The notes below the pieces were generated by a model, which was not told the DNA's origin, ran no database searches, and worked only from the letters and a program-made list of their open reading frames with translations. From an uncultured Planktomarina sp. (GTDB lineage: Bacteria; Pseudomonadota; Alphaproteobacteria; Rhodobacterales; Rhodobacteraceae), in the NCBI GenBank assembly GCA_905182325.1, contig CAJJBD010000014.1, positions 1-64,000 on the forward strand: DNA of 64,000 nt, read 5' to 3'. The position numbers and the translations under genes are program-made. Below are positions 19,572-29,562 of the stretch, one piece after another. The first letter of the stretch is position 1. Each line of letters starts with the position of its first letter.

Positions 19572-20816
19572 GTGAGTATCTCAAAAATGAGTATTTTTGG
19601 CGATTTAATTTCAACGCTTTTTGAGAAACGCTATCGCAACCTTTTCCTCACAAACTCTGAGGATAAAAATATTATAGAGTTGGCAAAAGAATTATTAGGG
19701 AGTTATGGTGAGGTGTCTGGCGGAGCGCTGGCACACATGGTTTTTGACAAATATGCTCAAATTAGCCTTAAAGAAAAACATGAATTTTTCCAATTTATGG
19801 CTAACGAGTTAGAAATCAATCCTGACGAAATACGGACATCGCTAGACGCCTACCAGCACGATCCCTCAGAAACTACTTATAAAAAGTTTTCAACTGCTAG
19901 TGAGCCAAAGCGACAGGAACTCATAAGAAGATTGAACCATCCAGATGGAGCAACTGGGCGCCTTGTTGGAATGCGAAAAGATTTACTTTCCTTTGTAAAA
20001 GAGAGTCCCGAACTTGCACCCGTAGCTATAGATTTAAAACATTTATTTACCTCATGGTTTAATCGAGGTTTTTTAGTTTTACGTCCAATTAGTTGGTCAA
20101 GCCCAGCAGAAATTTTAGAGAAAATTATTGAATATGAGGCAGTTCACGCGATAAATAGCTGGGAAGATCTTAGAGCAAGATTGCAACCTGAAGATCGCAG
20201 ATGTTTTGCATTTTTTCATCCAGCCATGCCAGATGAGCCCTTAATTTTTGTTGAAGTTGCATTAACAAAAGGCATTCCAAATTCAATCCAAGGCTTACTC
20301 GAAGCCAACCGAGAGCCAATCTCTCCTGAAGATTCTGATACAGCTGTATTTTACTCGATTTCAAACTGCCAAGAGGGACTAGCAGGGATTTCATTTGGAA
20401 ATTCATTAATAAAGCAAGTTGTGGCAGATTTATCTCTTGCGGTTCCCTCTTTGACAACATTTGTGACCTTGTCTCCAATCCCAAAGCTGAAACGTTGGCT
20501 TGCAAAAGGTATAGTCCCAATGAATGTAAAACATACGGACCAAGCACTGGCAGCCTATTATTTGCTGAATGCAAAAGGCACTGATGGCAGGCCTTATGAT
20601 CCAGTAGCCCGATTCCATCTTGGAAATGGTGCAATGTTACACGCAGTCCATTCTGATGCGGACAACTCAAGCAATGGATTGAAACAATCTAGTGGTGTTA
20701 TGGTGAATTACCGCTACGATCTGAATAAAATTCCACAAAACCACGAGAGCTTTTTGTCAGAAAACAAAATAGCAGTATCTCCAGAGGTCCGCGCCCTAAG
20801 TGCTTCAATAAAATAA
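19572..20816 (+). CDS. Malonyl-CoA decarboxylase
   Basis: HPDGATGRLVGMRKDLL, LKHLFTSWFNRGFLVLRPISWSSPAEILEKIIEYEAVHAI, RRCFAFFHPAMPDEPLIFVEVAL, FHLGNGA. Confidence 0.92.
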   Translation: MSISKMSIFGDLISTLFEKRYRNLFLTNSEDKNIIELAKELLGSYGEVSGGALAHMVFDKYAQISLKEKHEFFQFMANELEINPDEIRTSLDAYQHDPSETTYKKFSTASEPKRQELIRRLNHPDGATGRLVGMRKDLLSFVKESPELAPVAIDLKHLFTSWFNRGFLVLRPISWSSPAEILEKIIEYEAVHAINSWEDLRARLQPEDRRCFAFFHPAMPDEPLIFVEVALTKGIPNSIQGLLEANREPISPEDSDTAVFYSISNCQEGLAGISFGNSLIKQVVADLSLAVPSLTTFVTLSPIPKLKRWLAKGIVPMNVKHTDQALAAYYLLNAKGTDGRPYDPVARFHLGNGAMLHAVHSDADNSSNGLKQSSGVMVNYRYDLNKIPQNHESFLSENKIAVSPEVRALSASIK

Positions 20817-20908
20817 TTACACTTAGAACGAATTTCCTAAAAAGTCTTACCGTCCAGCTCCTGGGATATTGTCTTTAAACCCAGTCTAAAAAAATAGCTA
20901 CTTAACTC

Positions 20909-22042
20909 TCAAATTCGGTGAGAGGCTATTTCGGCACCCTCAGAGAGGCTTTTTAATTTTGCGTATGCGATGTCTGGGTCAACGGCACCGTAACCCGCAA
21001 AAGTTCCAAAACCGCAATCAGAACCTGCAACCACACGGTCTAGGCCAACTATTTCAACAAATCGGTCAATACGCTGGGCGACGAGTTCTGGGTGTTCTAC
21101 AAAATTAGTAGTCGTATCTACCACGCCAGGTACGAGAACCTTATTTTCTGGAATTTCTAATTTTCTATCACGAAATACTGTCCACTCATGTGCGTGCCGA
21201 GGGTTCGAGGTTTCAAATAATAGATATTTAGCCTTGGCTGACATTAAAGTTGAAAAAACCTTATCCATACCTATATCACAGCAATGAGGCCCCTCATAAT
21301 TACCCCAACAAATATGAATCCTAACTTTTTCTTCAGGTATATTTTGTAAAGCATGATTCAGCGCCTCTACATTGGAGGCGGCTACTTTCACAAACTCATC
21401 ATCACTCAGGTCGTCGAAAAGCATATGTCGTGACAAGGCAAGATCAGGGCAGTCCAATTGCAAGTCAAGGCCAGCAGCAACAATCGTTTCATATTCCTCG
21501 CGCATCACATCCGCCAAAGCCGCCAAATACGTCTCTCTGTTTTTATAATGTGAGTTTTGCAAAAATAAGGAAATTACACCTGGGGAGGCTGCATTCATAA
21601 AACCCCGCTCAATACTGTTTTTTTTCATTGCAACCTTAAGGTTTGATATATCTTTTTCCAACTCTCCCTGACCCTTTGAGGAAATGTTACTTGTGCACAT
21701 CGGGCGGGCGTATTGGGGTGTACCTCCATCATCAGCTAGTCGTTCCAAAAAACCGGGAAACATTTTAAGATCTGCTGGTGCATTCCGAGGACTATCACCG
21801 GAAAATCCATTATAGCGGTCCTTAACATAAGTGGCGTAAGATATTTTTGAAGTCTCGCCATCACTCACTATATCCACACCAGATTTTACCTGTTTTGCAA
21901 CCGTTTCGTTAACTGCATCCGACATAACTACATCAAATGCAGTTTGATCGTATTCAGCCTCATTCTCACGGGCAAAAATAAAATCAACAACTTCTTGACT
22001 ACGTGGTAAGCTACCAACATGAGAGGTGAGAACTTTTTTCAT
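20909..22042 (-). CDS. Stand-alone cobalamin-independent methionine synthase C-terminal-like protein (MetE-C / COG0620)
   Basis: SHVGSLPRSQEVVDF; HICWGNYEGPHC (HxC of the Zn site), FETSNPRHAHEW, VAGSDCGFGTFAGY (Cys ligand); no MetE N-terminal domain. Confidence 0.85.
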   Translation of the reverse strand: MKKVLTSHVGSLPRSQEVVDFIFARENEAEYDQTAFDVVMSDAVNETVAKQVKSGVDIVSDGETSKISYATYVKDRYNGFSGDSPRNAPADLKMFPGFLERLADDGGTPQYARPMCTSNISSKGQGELEKDISNLKVAMKKNSIERGFMNAASPGVISLFLQNSHYKNRETYLAALADVMREEYETIVAAGLDLQLDCPDLALSRHMLFDDLSDDEFVKVAASNVEALNHALQNIPEEKVRIHICWGNYEGPHCCDIGMDKVFSTLMSAKAKYLLFETSNPRHAHEWTVFRDRKLEIPENKVLVPGVVDTTTNFVEHPELVAQRIDRFVEIVGLDRVVAGSDCGFGTFAGYGAVDPDIAYAKLKSLSEGAEIASHRI

Positions 22043-22067
22043 TAAATTTCCTTTTTAGATTTTAATT

Positions 22068-23030
22068 TCAAATCCATGTTGGGCCAGCTAGGTCATCGTT
22101 TGAACACACTCGATACAAGCTTGCTTCACCACTCATTGACGGCTCAATGTTATGCGAAAGACCTGCTGGCAGCAGGCAGGTATCACCAGGATTCAGGGTC
22201 ACTTTTTCGTCACCCCAAGACAGCCTCCAATGCCCCCGCATGGGCATAAAAACTACAGAGTCATCAAATTTTTCTTGAGCACTAGAACCAGAGTTACGTG
22301 TTATAAAATCAACAGAGAAGCCTGGCTTATCTTTTAATACTCCACCTTCCCCAATAACTTGAACTGTTTGACTTGCAGCTAACGACATAAGATCACGGTA
22401 TCTTGCAACATAAAGCGGTACAAATTCTTTGGCAGTGGGCTCAGGTATGCGGGTTAGAACATCGCTAGAAAGAATTGGCATCGGCTTAAGGCCATCAGGT
22501 AATACCTCACCATTCTTACTATCATAAAGACGACCATTTTCACCCAAAATTAAACCATGTTCAGCGGCATCCTCAATTACCTGAGGAGCCCAGGTCACGC
22601 CACCACCGGCGTCGTCTCCACCCAAAATGGCCATTATCATCCCGTAGTCAGACCCAATATTTTCAAACCCCCGAAAAATGCCAGTTGGAATATTAATTAT
22701 ATCACCTTCTTCTAGGGCTACCTCACCCGCTGTACCCCAACGTCCCCAAAAAAAACGCCACCGCCCTTTAAGAACAAAAAATACTTCAGCCGTTGTGTGC
22801 ACATGCAAAGAGTTTCGGCATTTTGGTGGCTGACCCGCAGCCCCAATATTAAATCCTGGAGTGTCCCTAAGATGTACATGTTGGTCAGCACTCTCACTCA
22901 CACCACCACCAATGATCGTAAAATTTTCTTTTTGATTACTGCCAGGAGTGTGGGCGTCAATGAACGCTGTTTGACATGGGATCAAATCTCCATAGCGAAC
23001 AATACATTTTTCCATTTCACTTGGTGTCAT
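22068..23030 (-). CDS. Bicupin-type cupin-domain protein
   Basis: LHVHTTAEVFFVLKGRWRFFWGRWGTAGEVALEEGDIINIPTGIFRGFENIG, and a second copy MRGHWRLSWGDEKVTLNPGDTCLLPAGLSHNI. Confidence 0.82.
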   Translation of the reverse strand: MTPSEMEKCIVRYGDLIPCQTAFIDAHTPGSNQKENFTIIGGGVSESADQHVHLRDTPGFNIGAAGQPPKCRNSLHVHTTAEVFFVLKGRWRFFWGRWGTAGEVALEEGDIINIPTGIFRGFENIGSDYGMIMAILGGDDAGGGVTWAPQVIEDAAEHGLILGENGRLYDSKNGEVLPDGLKPMPILSSDVLTRIPEPTAKEFVPLYVARYRDLMSLAASQTVQVIGEGGVLKDKPGFSVDFITRNSGSSAQEKFDDSVVFMPMRGHWRLSWGDEKVTLNPGDTCLLPAGLSHNIEPSMSGEASLYRVCSNDDLAGPTWI

Positions 23031-23040
23031 ATTATAGTGC

Positions 23041-24018
23041 CTATCCCTTTTTCAGTGCAATTTGCTTCCAAATTGCTGTTTCATCAAACAAAGTATATTC
23101 GCGCCGCAGTCCCCAAGGACCAAATTCAGCATGGCTTATCCCCATAACGTGAACTTCTGCACCAGTTGGTTGGCCAAACGCACCCCAACCATCGTGTTTC
23201 CCAGTGAGGCTCCAACGCAATGCGACGCGTGGTGGCATAAGTGGGTCTTCGCGTCCAATCTGATGATGAATTTCAAAATTTGCCGAGGGAAAGGAGGATC
23301 TTAGTCCAATCCAAAATTCGTCAACACCATCCGTCGATATTAACTCCTTCCCACCTGGGTAATAGCCAGTGACTGCTCTATCATATTCCGTAGAGATGAC
23401 ACTGAGATCAGCTGCCATAATTCGGTTTAATATTTCAGAGTATTTCACACCCCAGGCGTTGTTGTTGCCACGTCCGATATATGGCCCTAATTTGTCATCC
23501 GTAGGATGGAACGGCTTAACGCATCGACTGGATCCGCCCTCAGTTTCAATTTGTTCAATTGCATACTCATAAGGGTCCCATCCCATTTGACGCACAATCG
23601 CACCTTGGTCCCGGATCAACCATTCGTCATTAATTTGATTATTTATTGCGTGGCAATCCGCAACAATTCTATATTTTAAGAATTTTCCCGTCGCCTTTCC
23701 ATATACCCCATCCCCAAGATGAGTTGCAGTAGACAAAATTCGGTGGGATGAAAGCATTCCCTCCTCAGGCGTGCCTGACCATATAACATCTTCTCCCAAA
23801 AGCCGTCGGTCTGGAAATTCAGCAAGGGTTGCCATAGTTGCACCGATAACGTTCGCATTTCCAATCACAAGAGAGCCTGGCGAACGTACGATAATATCCT
23901 GAGAATAGTAGGAATGCAGCGTCCCTAACCCGCGACCCTCCCAGATCTCCTTTGTGATTCCCAAAATATAATCAGGAAAATCAACAAACCGGTCTGAAAA
24001 ACCCTTCATGTGCTCCAC
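23041..24018 (-). CDS. Two-domain SnoaL/NTF2-like protein, type A
   Basis: SnoaL-like pattern (IWEGRGLGTLHSYYSQDIIVRSPG, NDEWLIRDQGAIVRQMG, VMGISHAEFGPWGLRREYTLFDETAIWKQI); paralogous to the 34253-35209 product. Confidence 0.75.
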   Translation of the reverse strand: MEHMKGFSDRFVDFPDYILGITKEIWEGRGLGTLHSYYSQDIIVRSPGSLVIGNANVIGATMATLAEFPDRRLLGEDVIWSGTPEEGMLSSHRILSTATHLGDGVYGKATGKFLKYRIVADCHAINNQINDEWLIRDQGAIVRQMGWDPYEYAIEQIETEGGSSRCVKPFHPTDDKLGPYIGRGNNNAWGVKYSEILNRIMAADLSVISTEYDRAVTGYYPGGKELISTDGVDEFWIGLRSSFPSANFEIHHQIGREDPLMPPRVALRWSLTGKHDGWGAFGQPTGAEVHVMGISHAEFGPWGLRREYTLFDETAIWKQIALKKG

Positions 24019-25025
24019 CCCTCTGGAATTTTAGCTGACCCACGAACAATCAATGGACTATTTATTTTTAGGTGCATTGGGGCAACACCTGGATCACGGA
24101 TTTTATCAATCATAAGTCGCACGGTTTTCTCCACCATCAAATTTGCTCTTTGCCGCAAAGTCGTTAAATTATATCCCGCCCAAGATGACGGCGGAACATC
24201 ATCGTAACCCACAACACTTACGTCAGCCGGAATGCTTAAACCAAGCTCTGATCTCAAGACATCCATTACGGCAAAAGCCATATGGTCAGTCGCTACAAAT
24301 ACTGCGTCAGGCCTACTCGAAGCTGCAAACATTTCACGGGTAACATCCTTGGCAATGTCTGTTGAGAAATCACCTAAAGCGCGTGCAAACAGTATCTGAC
24401 CTGATTTTTTTAGGCCAGAACAAAAGCCAGCCTCTCGGTCACGCTGAGTGGAGGCACCCGCCCAACCCCCAATGTATGCGATTCGTTTATGGCCCGCTTT
24501 ACATAAAAACTGTGCCGCAGTATGGCCACCTTCTATATTATCTGAGGTAACAGAACTGTGTGATTTTTGGTCTTGTGTACGATTAAATAGAACAACAGGA
24601 ACTCCCATTGCCTCGCATCTCGCTGTCACATCGTTAGAGATCCCAACGCTAGCAATAATAATGCCATCAACTTGATAGTCGAGTAGTTCTTCAATGACCT
24701 GCTCAGTAGATTGATTGTCATTAGAGGCCATAAAAACAAGGACGTGGTATCCTTCCTTTTGAAGGGTATTTGAAAGTTTTTCTAAGGCGACCGGATAGAA
24801 ATAGTTATCAAGGTAGGCGACAATAAGGCCGATAATGCGGCTCTTCCCTGTAATTAGGGACCGCGCCAAAATATTTGGACGGTAGCCTAACTCTTGGGCC
24901 GCTTCGCGTACTTTTAAAACAGTTTTATTGCTTGCAGAGGCTCCTGGCGTAAAGACACGACTTACCGCAGACTGGCTTACCCCAGCACGTTTTGCTACTT
25001 CAAGGGATGTTACTTTATCCATCAA
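24006..25025 (-). CDS. LacI family transcriptional regulator
   Basis: N-terminal HTH TSLEVAKRAGVSQSAVSRVFTPGASASNKTVLKVREAAQELGYRPNILARSLITGKSRIIGLIV; periplasmic-binding-like effector domain. Confidence 0.95.
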   Translation of the reverse strand: MMDKVTSLEVAKRAGVSQSAVSRVFTPGASASNKTVLKVREAAQELGYRPNILARSLITGKSRIIGLIVAYLDNYFYPVALEKLSNTLQKEGYHVLVFMASNDNQSTEQVIEELLDYQVDGIIIASVGISNDVTARCEAMGVPVVLFNRTQDQKSHSSVTSDNIEGGHTAAQFLCKAGHKRIAYIGGWAGASTQRDREAGFCSGLKKSGQILFARALGDFSTDIAKDVTREMFAASSRPDAVFVATDHMAFAVMDVLRSELGLSIPADVSVVGYDDVPPSSWAGYNLTTLRQRANLMVEKTVRLMIDKIRDPGVAPMHLKINSPLIVRGSAKIPEGWST

Positions 25026-25786
25026 TCTGCAGTCCAGCCACCATCAATCAACATGTGTGTCCCCGTCATAAGCCCACTTGCATCTGACGCCAAATACACA
25101 ACCGCACCCATCATATCAGTTACTTCACCAACACGTCCTAGTTTAATTTTTTCTTCAAGCCATTTCACACGATCCGGATTCGCAAACGTAGGTTCAGTTA
25201 GGGGAGTGCGTACAAAAGTTGGACAGATTGTATTGACCCTAATTTTGTGAGGGCCCAGTTCAATCGCCATGGCCTTAGTAAAACCCTCAACAGCATGTTT
25301 TGTAGCACAATAAACAGCCCTCTCAATCCCACCTACATGCGCCATTTGACTAGATACATTAATCAAACTTCCGGGCTTTCCGGCCATCACAAGTCCCTTG
25401 GCGACAGCTGTGGTTAGAAAATAGGCACCTTTTATATTTAGGTCCGCAACGACATCATAATCTTCCTCTGTAGTATCTATTGCTAAGGAGTGTGCCGCGG
25501 TACCAGCCGAATTTACTAAAATATCAAAAGGCGACAGGGCTGCCACTGAGTTTTGGGTTGCTGCGATGTTAGACACATCCATCTCTATTGCGTTAGCCAT
25601 GAAGCCAGCTTCCATTAATTGGCGTGCTGTGTCCTCCAATCTGTCAATAGAGCGCGCGGCAAGTGTCACATCCGCACCAGCCTCAGAGAGCGCCACAGCG
25701 CAGCCCAATCCAATACCAGAAGATGCACCAGTAACCAATGCACGCTTGCCATCTAGTCGGAAAGATGGGGTCTGCGGTAGAGTCAA
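25022..25786 (-). CDS. SDR family oxidoreductase
   Basis: RALVTGASSGIGLGCAVALSEAGADVTLAARS, VNSAGTAAHS, YCATKHAVEGFTKAMAIELGPHKIRVNTICPTFVRTPL. Confidence 0.92.
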   Translation of the reverse strand: MTLPQTPSFRLDGKRALVTGASSGIGLGCAVALSEAGADVTLAARSIDRLEDTARQLMEAGFMANAIEMDVSNIAATQNSVAALSPFDILVNSAGTAAHSLAIDTTEEDYDVVADLNIKGAYFLTTAVAKGLVMAGKPGSLINVSSQMAHVGGIERAVYCATKHAVEGFTKAMAIELGPHKIRVNTICPTFVRTPLTEPTFANPDRVKWLEEKIKLGRVGEVTDMMGAVVYLASDASGLMTGTHMLIDGGWTAD

Positions 25787-26826
25787 TCCACCACCTCATT
25801 TGCGATCAAAATAGGGCCAGTGGGCCGCGCTTTGTTGAACTCACACATCCGCTTGAGAACATCCACTCCCAGTTGTTGGTATAGGTCTAGCAAATCAACT
25901 AAAACCCAATTTTCACGAATTTGATCGCCCTCTATCCGCCAGAAGTCGAGACTGCGCATCGTTACGGTCTGACCGCTTGGCGCAATACCCATCCAGCCAC
26001 CATCACTCAATGTTTGTTTCATATTAGGCCAGCCAGTCACGGCTACATAAGGCCCATCTGCAAAAAAGTGATAAGTCAGTTCATCACGATAAGCACCCCT
26101 ATCCGGCATTCCAGCTAGAAATGGAATTTGGTGCCAGTTTCGAAAGCCAGAAATACCACGACCTGTGCCAATTCCAGCAGGCCCATACCAATTCATCTTT
26201 GGGTGCCAATAGCGCGGCATTTCCATTGCGTCTGGTGGCTCTTTTGGATGGCGGGTCATTGCAGTCAACATGTCAATTATTAGCTGTTTAGATTTTATAG
26301 AAGTATCTTGGTAACTCCCAGTTCGTAAACCATCACATGTTGCAGGCCCAGGGATCAGTCCCTCACGACCAAGACTTGGCGCCATTGGCCAAGCACCCGC
26401 CTGCATCATAAGTTCGGGGATGTCCCAGATAGCCTGAACTTCAACAATCTTTTCTTTTTCAACTCGGTAATACTCATGAAACCTCATATGTGCTAAATGG
26501 CCCGTGGGCTGAATATCTAAAAATGGATTGATGAATGTTCCAATATACGTACCTGCAATTCCAATCCAGTCCAGACCATGGTCATCAGATCCAGCCATCA
26601 CAATCCATTGCCGCCTTTCGACGTCTGGCAGTGCATCTCTTAATGGAGCCAAAACATTATCGTAATAATCAGCTCCAGCGATATCTCCAAATGGGTGACA
26701 CATGTGCACCACTGCGTCTTTGGCCATGACTTTATTGAGAGCTACGCGAACAGACTCCTCTGACCAATCGTACATCGCAGCATGCATCTGTGATGTTAGG
26801 TTTCGAAGGGACGAAATATTGATCAT
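25783..26826 (-). CDS. Two-domain SnoaL/NTF2-like protein, type B
   Basis: [43 protein letters not shown] and [44 protein letters not shown]; paralogous to the 33171-34172 product. Confidence 0.78.
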   Translation of the reverse strand: MINISSLRNLTSQMHAAMYDWSEESVRVALNKVMAKDAVVHMCHPFGDIAGADYYDNVLAPLRDALPDVERRQWIVMAGSDDHGLDWIGIAGTYIGTFINPFLDIQPTGHLAHMRFHEYYRVEKEKIVEVQAIWDIPELMMQAGAWPMAPSLGREGLIPGPATCDGLRTGSYQDTSIKSKQLIIDMLTAMTRHPKEPPDAMEMPRYWHPKMNWYGPAGIGTGRGISGFRNWHQIPFLAGMPDRGAYRDELTYHFFADGPYVAVTGWPNMKQTLSDGGWMGIAPSGQTVTMRSLDFWRIEGDQIRENWVLVDLLDLYQQLGVDVLKRMCEFNKARPTGPILIANEVVD

Positions 26827-28151
26827 TCGGTAGCCGCTTTATAAGGTGCTGATCCTCCATAGGGAATGTTCACCCCACCGTAGCGCCGCACACGTAGATT
26901 GCATTGCTCTGCATGTCCGACAAAACCTTCAAGCAGGCATAGCCTAGATCCATAAGCCCCTATTTCTGCAGCCGCTTCATCGGTTGTGATCTTTTGATAG
27001 CTATGAGTTTTAAGAAACTTGCCGACCCAAAGACCGCCAGTATAACGTCCAGCTTTTTTAGTTGGCAGCGTGTGGTTAGTTCCAATAACTTTATCACCAT
27101 TAGCAACATTTGTCCTCGCACCGAGAAACAATGCGCCATAACAGGTCATATTTTCCAAGAACCAATCATCTCGATCAGTCATTACCTGTACATGCTCTGA
27201 CGCTATCTCATCAGCAATTTCTAACATTTCATCATACGTATCACAAAGGATCACCTCACCATAATCTAGCCACGACTTTCCTGCTGTGTCAGCCGTTGGG
27301 AGAATTTGTAAAAGGCGGTCAATTTCTACCAAAGTAGCATTCGCCAATTTTTCAGAATTGGTGACCAGAACAGCTGGAGAATTATAACCATGCTCAGCCT
27401 GTCCCAAAAGATCAGTTGCACATAGCTCCGCGTCAACTGTGTCGTCTGCAATTACCATTGTTTCAGTTGGCCCCGCAAACAGATCAATACCAACACGACC
27501 AAACAGTTGGCGTTTAGCCTCTGCTACATAGGCATTTCCAGGACCAACCAGCATGTGGACAGGCTCAATTGTTTCGGTTCCAATAGCCATAGCCCCTACA
27601 GCTTGAATGCCACCCAAGACATAGATTTCATGAGCACCACCAAGGTGCATTGCCGCAATCACTGCTGGGTTAGGTTGACCATTAAATGGCGGGGTACAGG
27701 CAATAATACGGGGTACGCCAGCCACTGACGCCGTTGCCACTGACATATGTGCTGAGGCAACCATTGGGAACTTTCCACCTGGTACATAGCAACCTACAGA
27801 TTGAACTGGAATATTTTTATGTCCCAAAATAACGCCAGGCAATGTTTCAATCTCGATATCCAACATGCTATCACGTTGTGCTTGGGCAAAGTTTCGAACC
27901 TGCTCCTGTGCAAACTTAATATCAGCCAATTCCCTCTCCGAAAGTGCAGCCAAAAGGCCTTCTATCTCTTGGTCAGTAAGCCTAAAATTTCTTGGAGTGT
28001 AATTGTCAAATTTAGCTGAAAAATCTCGGATAGCAGCATCACCACGCTCCTCAATATCTACAAGTGTCCTTTCGACAGAAGCCTTCGTGTTTGCGTCATC
28101 CAATGCACGTTCGGCATCAGGCTTCCCAGTTTTCAAATAAGTTATAGTCAT
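26823..28151 (-). CDS. Histidinol-dehydrogenase-family protein, HpsN-like (catabolic paralog)
   Basis: [70 protein letters not shown]; no his genes nearby. Confidence 0.88.
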   Translation of the reverse strand: MTITYLKTGKPDAERALDDANTKASVERTLVDIEERGDAAIRDFSAKFDNYTPRNFRLTDQEIEGLLAALSERELADIKFAQEQVRNFAQAQRDSMLDIEIETLPGVILGHKNIPVQSVGCYVPGGKFPMVASAHMSVATASVAGVPRIIACTPPFNGQPNPAVIAAMHLGGAHEIYVLGGIQAVGAMAIGTETIEPVHMLVGPGNAYVAEAKRQLFGRVGIDLFAGPTETMVIADDTVDAELCATDLLGQAEHGYNSPAVLVTNSEKLANATLVEIDRLLQILPTADTAGKSWLDYGEVILCDTYDEMLEIADEIASEHVQVMTDRDDWFLENMTCYGALFLGARTNVANGDKVIGTNHTLPTKKAGRYTGGLWVGKFLKTHSYQKITTDEAAAEIGAYGSRLCLLEGFVGHAEQCNLRVRRYGGVNIPYGGSAPYKAATE

Positions 28152-28165
28152 TAATTTTCCTTGAT

Positions 28166-28684
28166 TCAGGTACTATTTTTTTCCTTCCGGTCATAGGCCT
28201 CCCAGCCATGACCAGAAAAAACATCGACGCCCAATTGTGCGAGAACGTTTGGGAAATCGACCATAACCCAATTGTCTACGATCTTTCCATTTTCAACTTT
28301 CCAGAAATCCATGTAGCGAATTTGAATTTTTTTTCCTGTAGGTTCGACACCCATAAAAGTTCCACTATGAACCGCATCTTGCCGCCCAAAGGCTGCAGCC
28401 CATTCACCCATATAGAGCCGCGCCTCGTCCACACACACCTTATCAGAAAACGCAGCCTGAAATGGTTTCTGCCAATTATCTTGAAACTCCCTCACACCTT
28501 CTTTTTCTCCGCAACCAGTATTCCCCATCCAGCGAAACCCCTCAGAAAAAAATTCACCAATATCAACAATGCGGTGATCGTTCAGCCCATCAACCATTCC
28601 TTCGATAACGGTCCGGGTTTCCTCTGTCTTTGACATATCTGTATTTTTACTCAACACAGCTTGTTCTGGTCTTGCTCCACTCAT
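28166..28684 (-). CDS. Single-domain SnoaL/NTF2-like protein, related to type B
   Basis: [47 protein letters not shown]. Confidence 0.78.
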   Translation of the reverse strand: MSGARPEQAVLSKNTDMSKTEETRTVIEGMVDGLNDHRIVDIGEFFSEGFRWMGNTGCGEKEGVREFQDNWQKPFQAAFSDKVCVDEARLYMGEWAAAFGRQDAVHSGTFMGVEPTGKKIQIRYMDFWKVENGKIVDNWVMVDFPNVLAQLGVDVFSGHGWEAYDRKEKNST

Positions 28685-29562
28685 CCTTTTACTGCTCCCG
28701 TTGTAAGGCCACTCACTATTTGTCGTTGAAAAACCATAACCAATAAGAATAGTGGGGCTGTTGCAGAGACAACTGCAGCTACAGCAAACATAACATTTCC
28801 CTCAGTCTGAGTTGTCCCTAAAAAGCTTGCAATTTTTGGAACCATGGTCTGATTTGCTTGGCTTAATAATGTGGCTGTAACAGTGAAGTCGTTGTAGGCA
28901 AGCAAAAAAGAAAATAGACCAGTAGTAACGACACCTGGCCACATTACAGGCACGATCACACGCCTAAATGCCTGAAAACGGGTACACCCATCTACCATCG
29001 CACTTTCATCAAGATCCTTAGGTATATTGAGAAAAAAACTATGTAACATCCACAATGTAAAGGGCTGATTAATTGCAACCATCACAATAATGGCAGTAGG
29101 TAAATGTCCCCAAAGGTTCCATTCGAAGAAAGGCAATAAATAACCCGATACCAGTGTAATATGCGGCATGGCACGGAATACTAATGCCAACATCAATAGA
29201 TAAAAAGCATATTTCTTACCCGAGCGGGCGAGTGCGTAACCACCTAAAGTACCCAAGGTAAGTGATATAACGACAACCGAAATCACCACTATCATTGTAT
29301 TTAGTGCAGCGACCCAAAATGATTTGGTTATCCAGGCACCAAAATAGCCGTCACCAGTGAAGGCGCCACCTGTTTCAACCTGAGTGCGAACACCACTAAT
29401 AGCATAAGCCCAATCTGCCTTGGAAAAAAAGTCGCCCTGGACTTTAAAAGAGCCCCACATAGTCCAAAGAAATGGAAAACCTGCAATAAAAACCCAACAC
29501 AGTACAAAGAACCAAATTACAGTATTTAATGGCCACGGACGACGGTGAATAATTTCAGACAT
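28681..29562 (-). CDS. Carbohydrate ABC transporter permease (CUT1, MalG type)
   Basis: EAA-loop-like DLDESAMVDGCTRFQAFRRVIVPVMWPGVVTTGLFSFLLAYNDF; multiple TM segments. Confidence 0.92.
   Translation of the reverse strand: MSEIIHRRPWPLNTVIWFFVLCWVFIAGFPFLWTMWGSFKVQGDFFSKADWAYAISGVRTQVETGGAFTGDGYFGAWITKSFWVAALNTMIVVISVVVISLTLGTLGGYALARSGKKYAFYLLMLALVFRAMPHITLVSGYLLPFFEWNLWGHLPTAIIVMVAINQPFTLWMLHSFFLNIPKDLDESAMVDGCTRFQAFRRVIVPVMWPGVVTTGLFSFLLAYNDFTVTATLLSQANQTMVPKIASFLGTTQTEGNVMFAVAAVVSATAPLFLLVMVFQRQIVSGLTTGAVKG

Noticed and set aside
20170-20670. 166-aa minus-strand ORF within malonyl-CoA decarboxylase
   Set aside because: Antisense to a well-supported CDS; Leu/Gln-rich composition typical of a spurious frame.
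20909-22042. Canonical methionine synthase MetE
   Set aside because: Only about 377 aa and lacks the N-terminal half; located in a catabolic operon.
26823-28151. Histidine biosynthesis gene hisD
   Set aside because: No his neighbours, and the C-terminal motif resembles HpsN-type catabolic paralogs.
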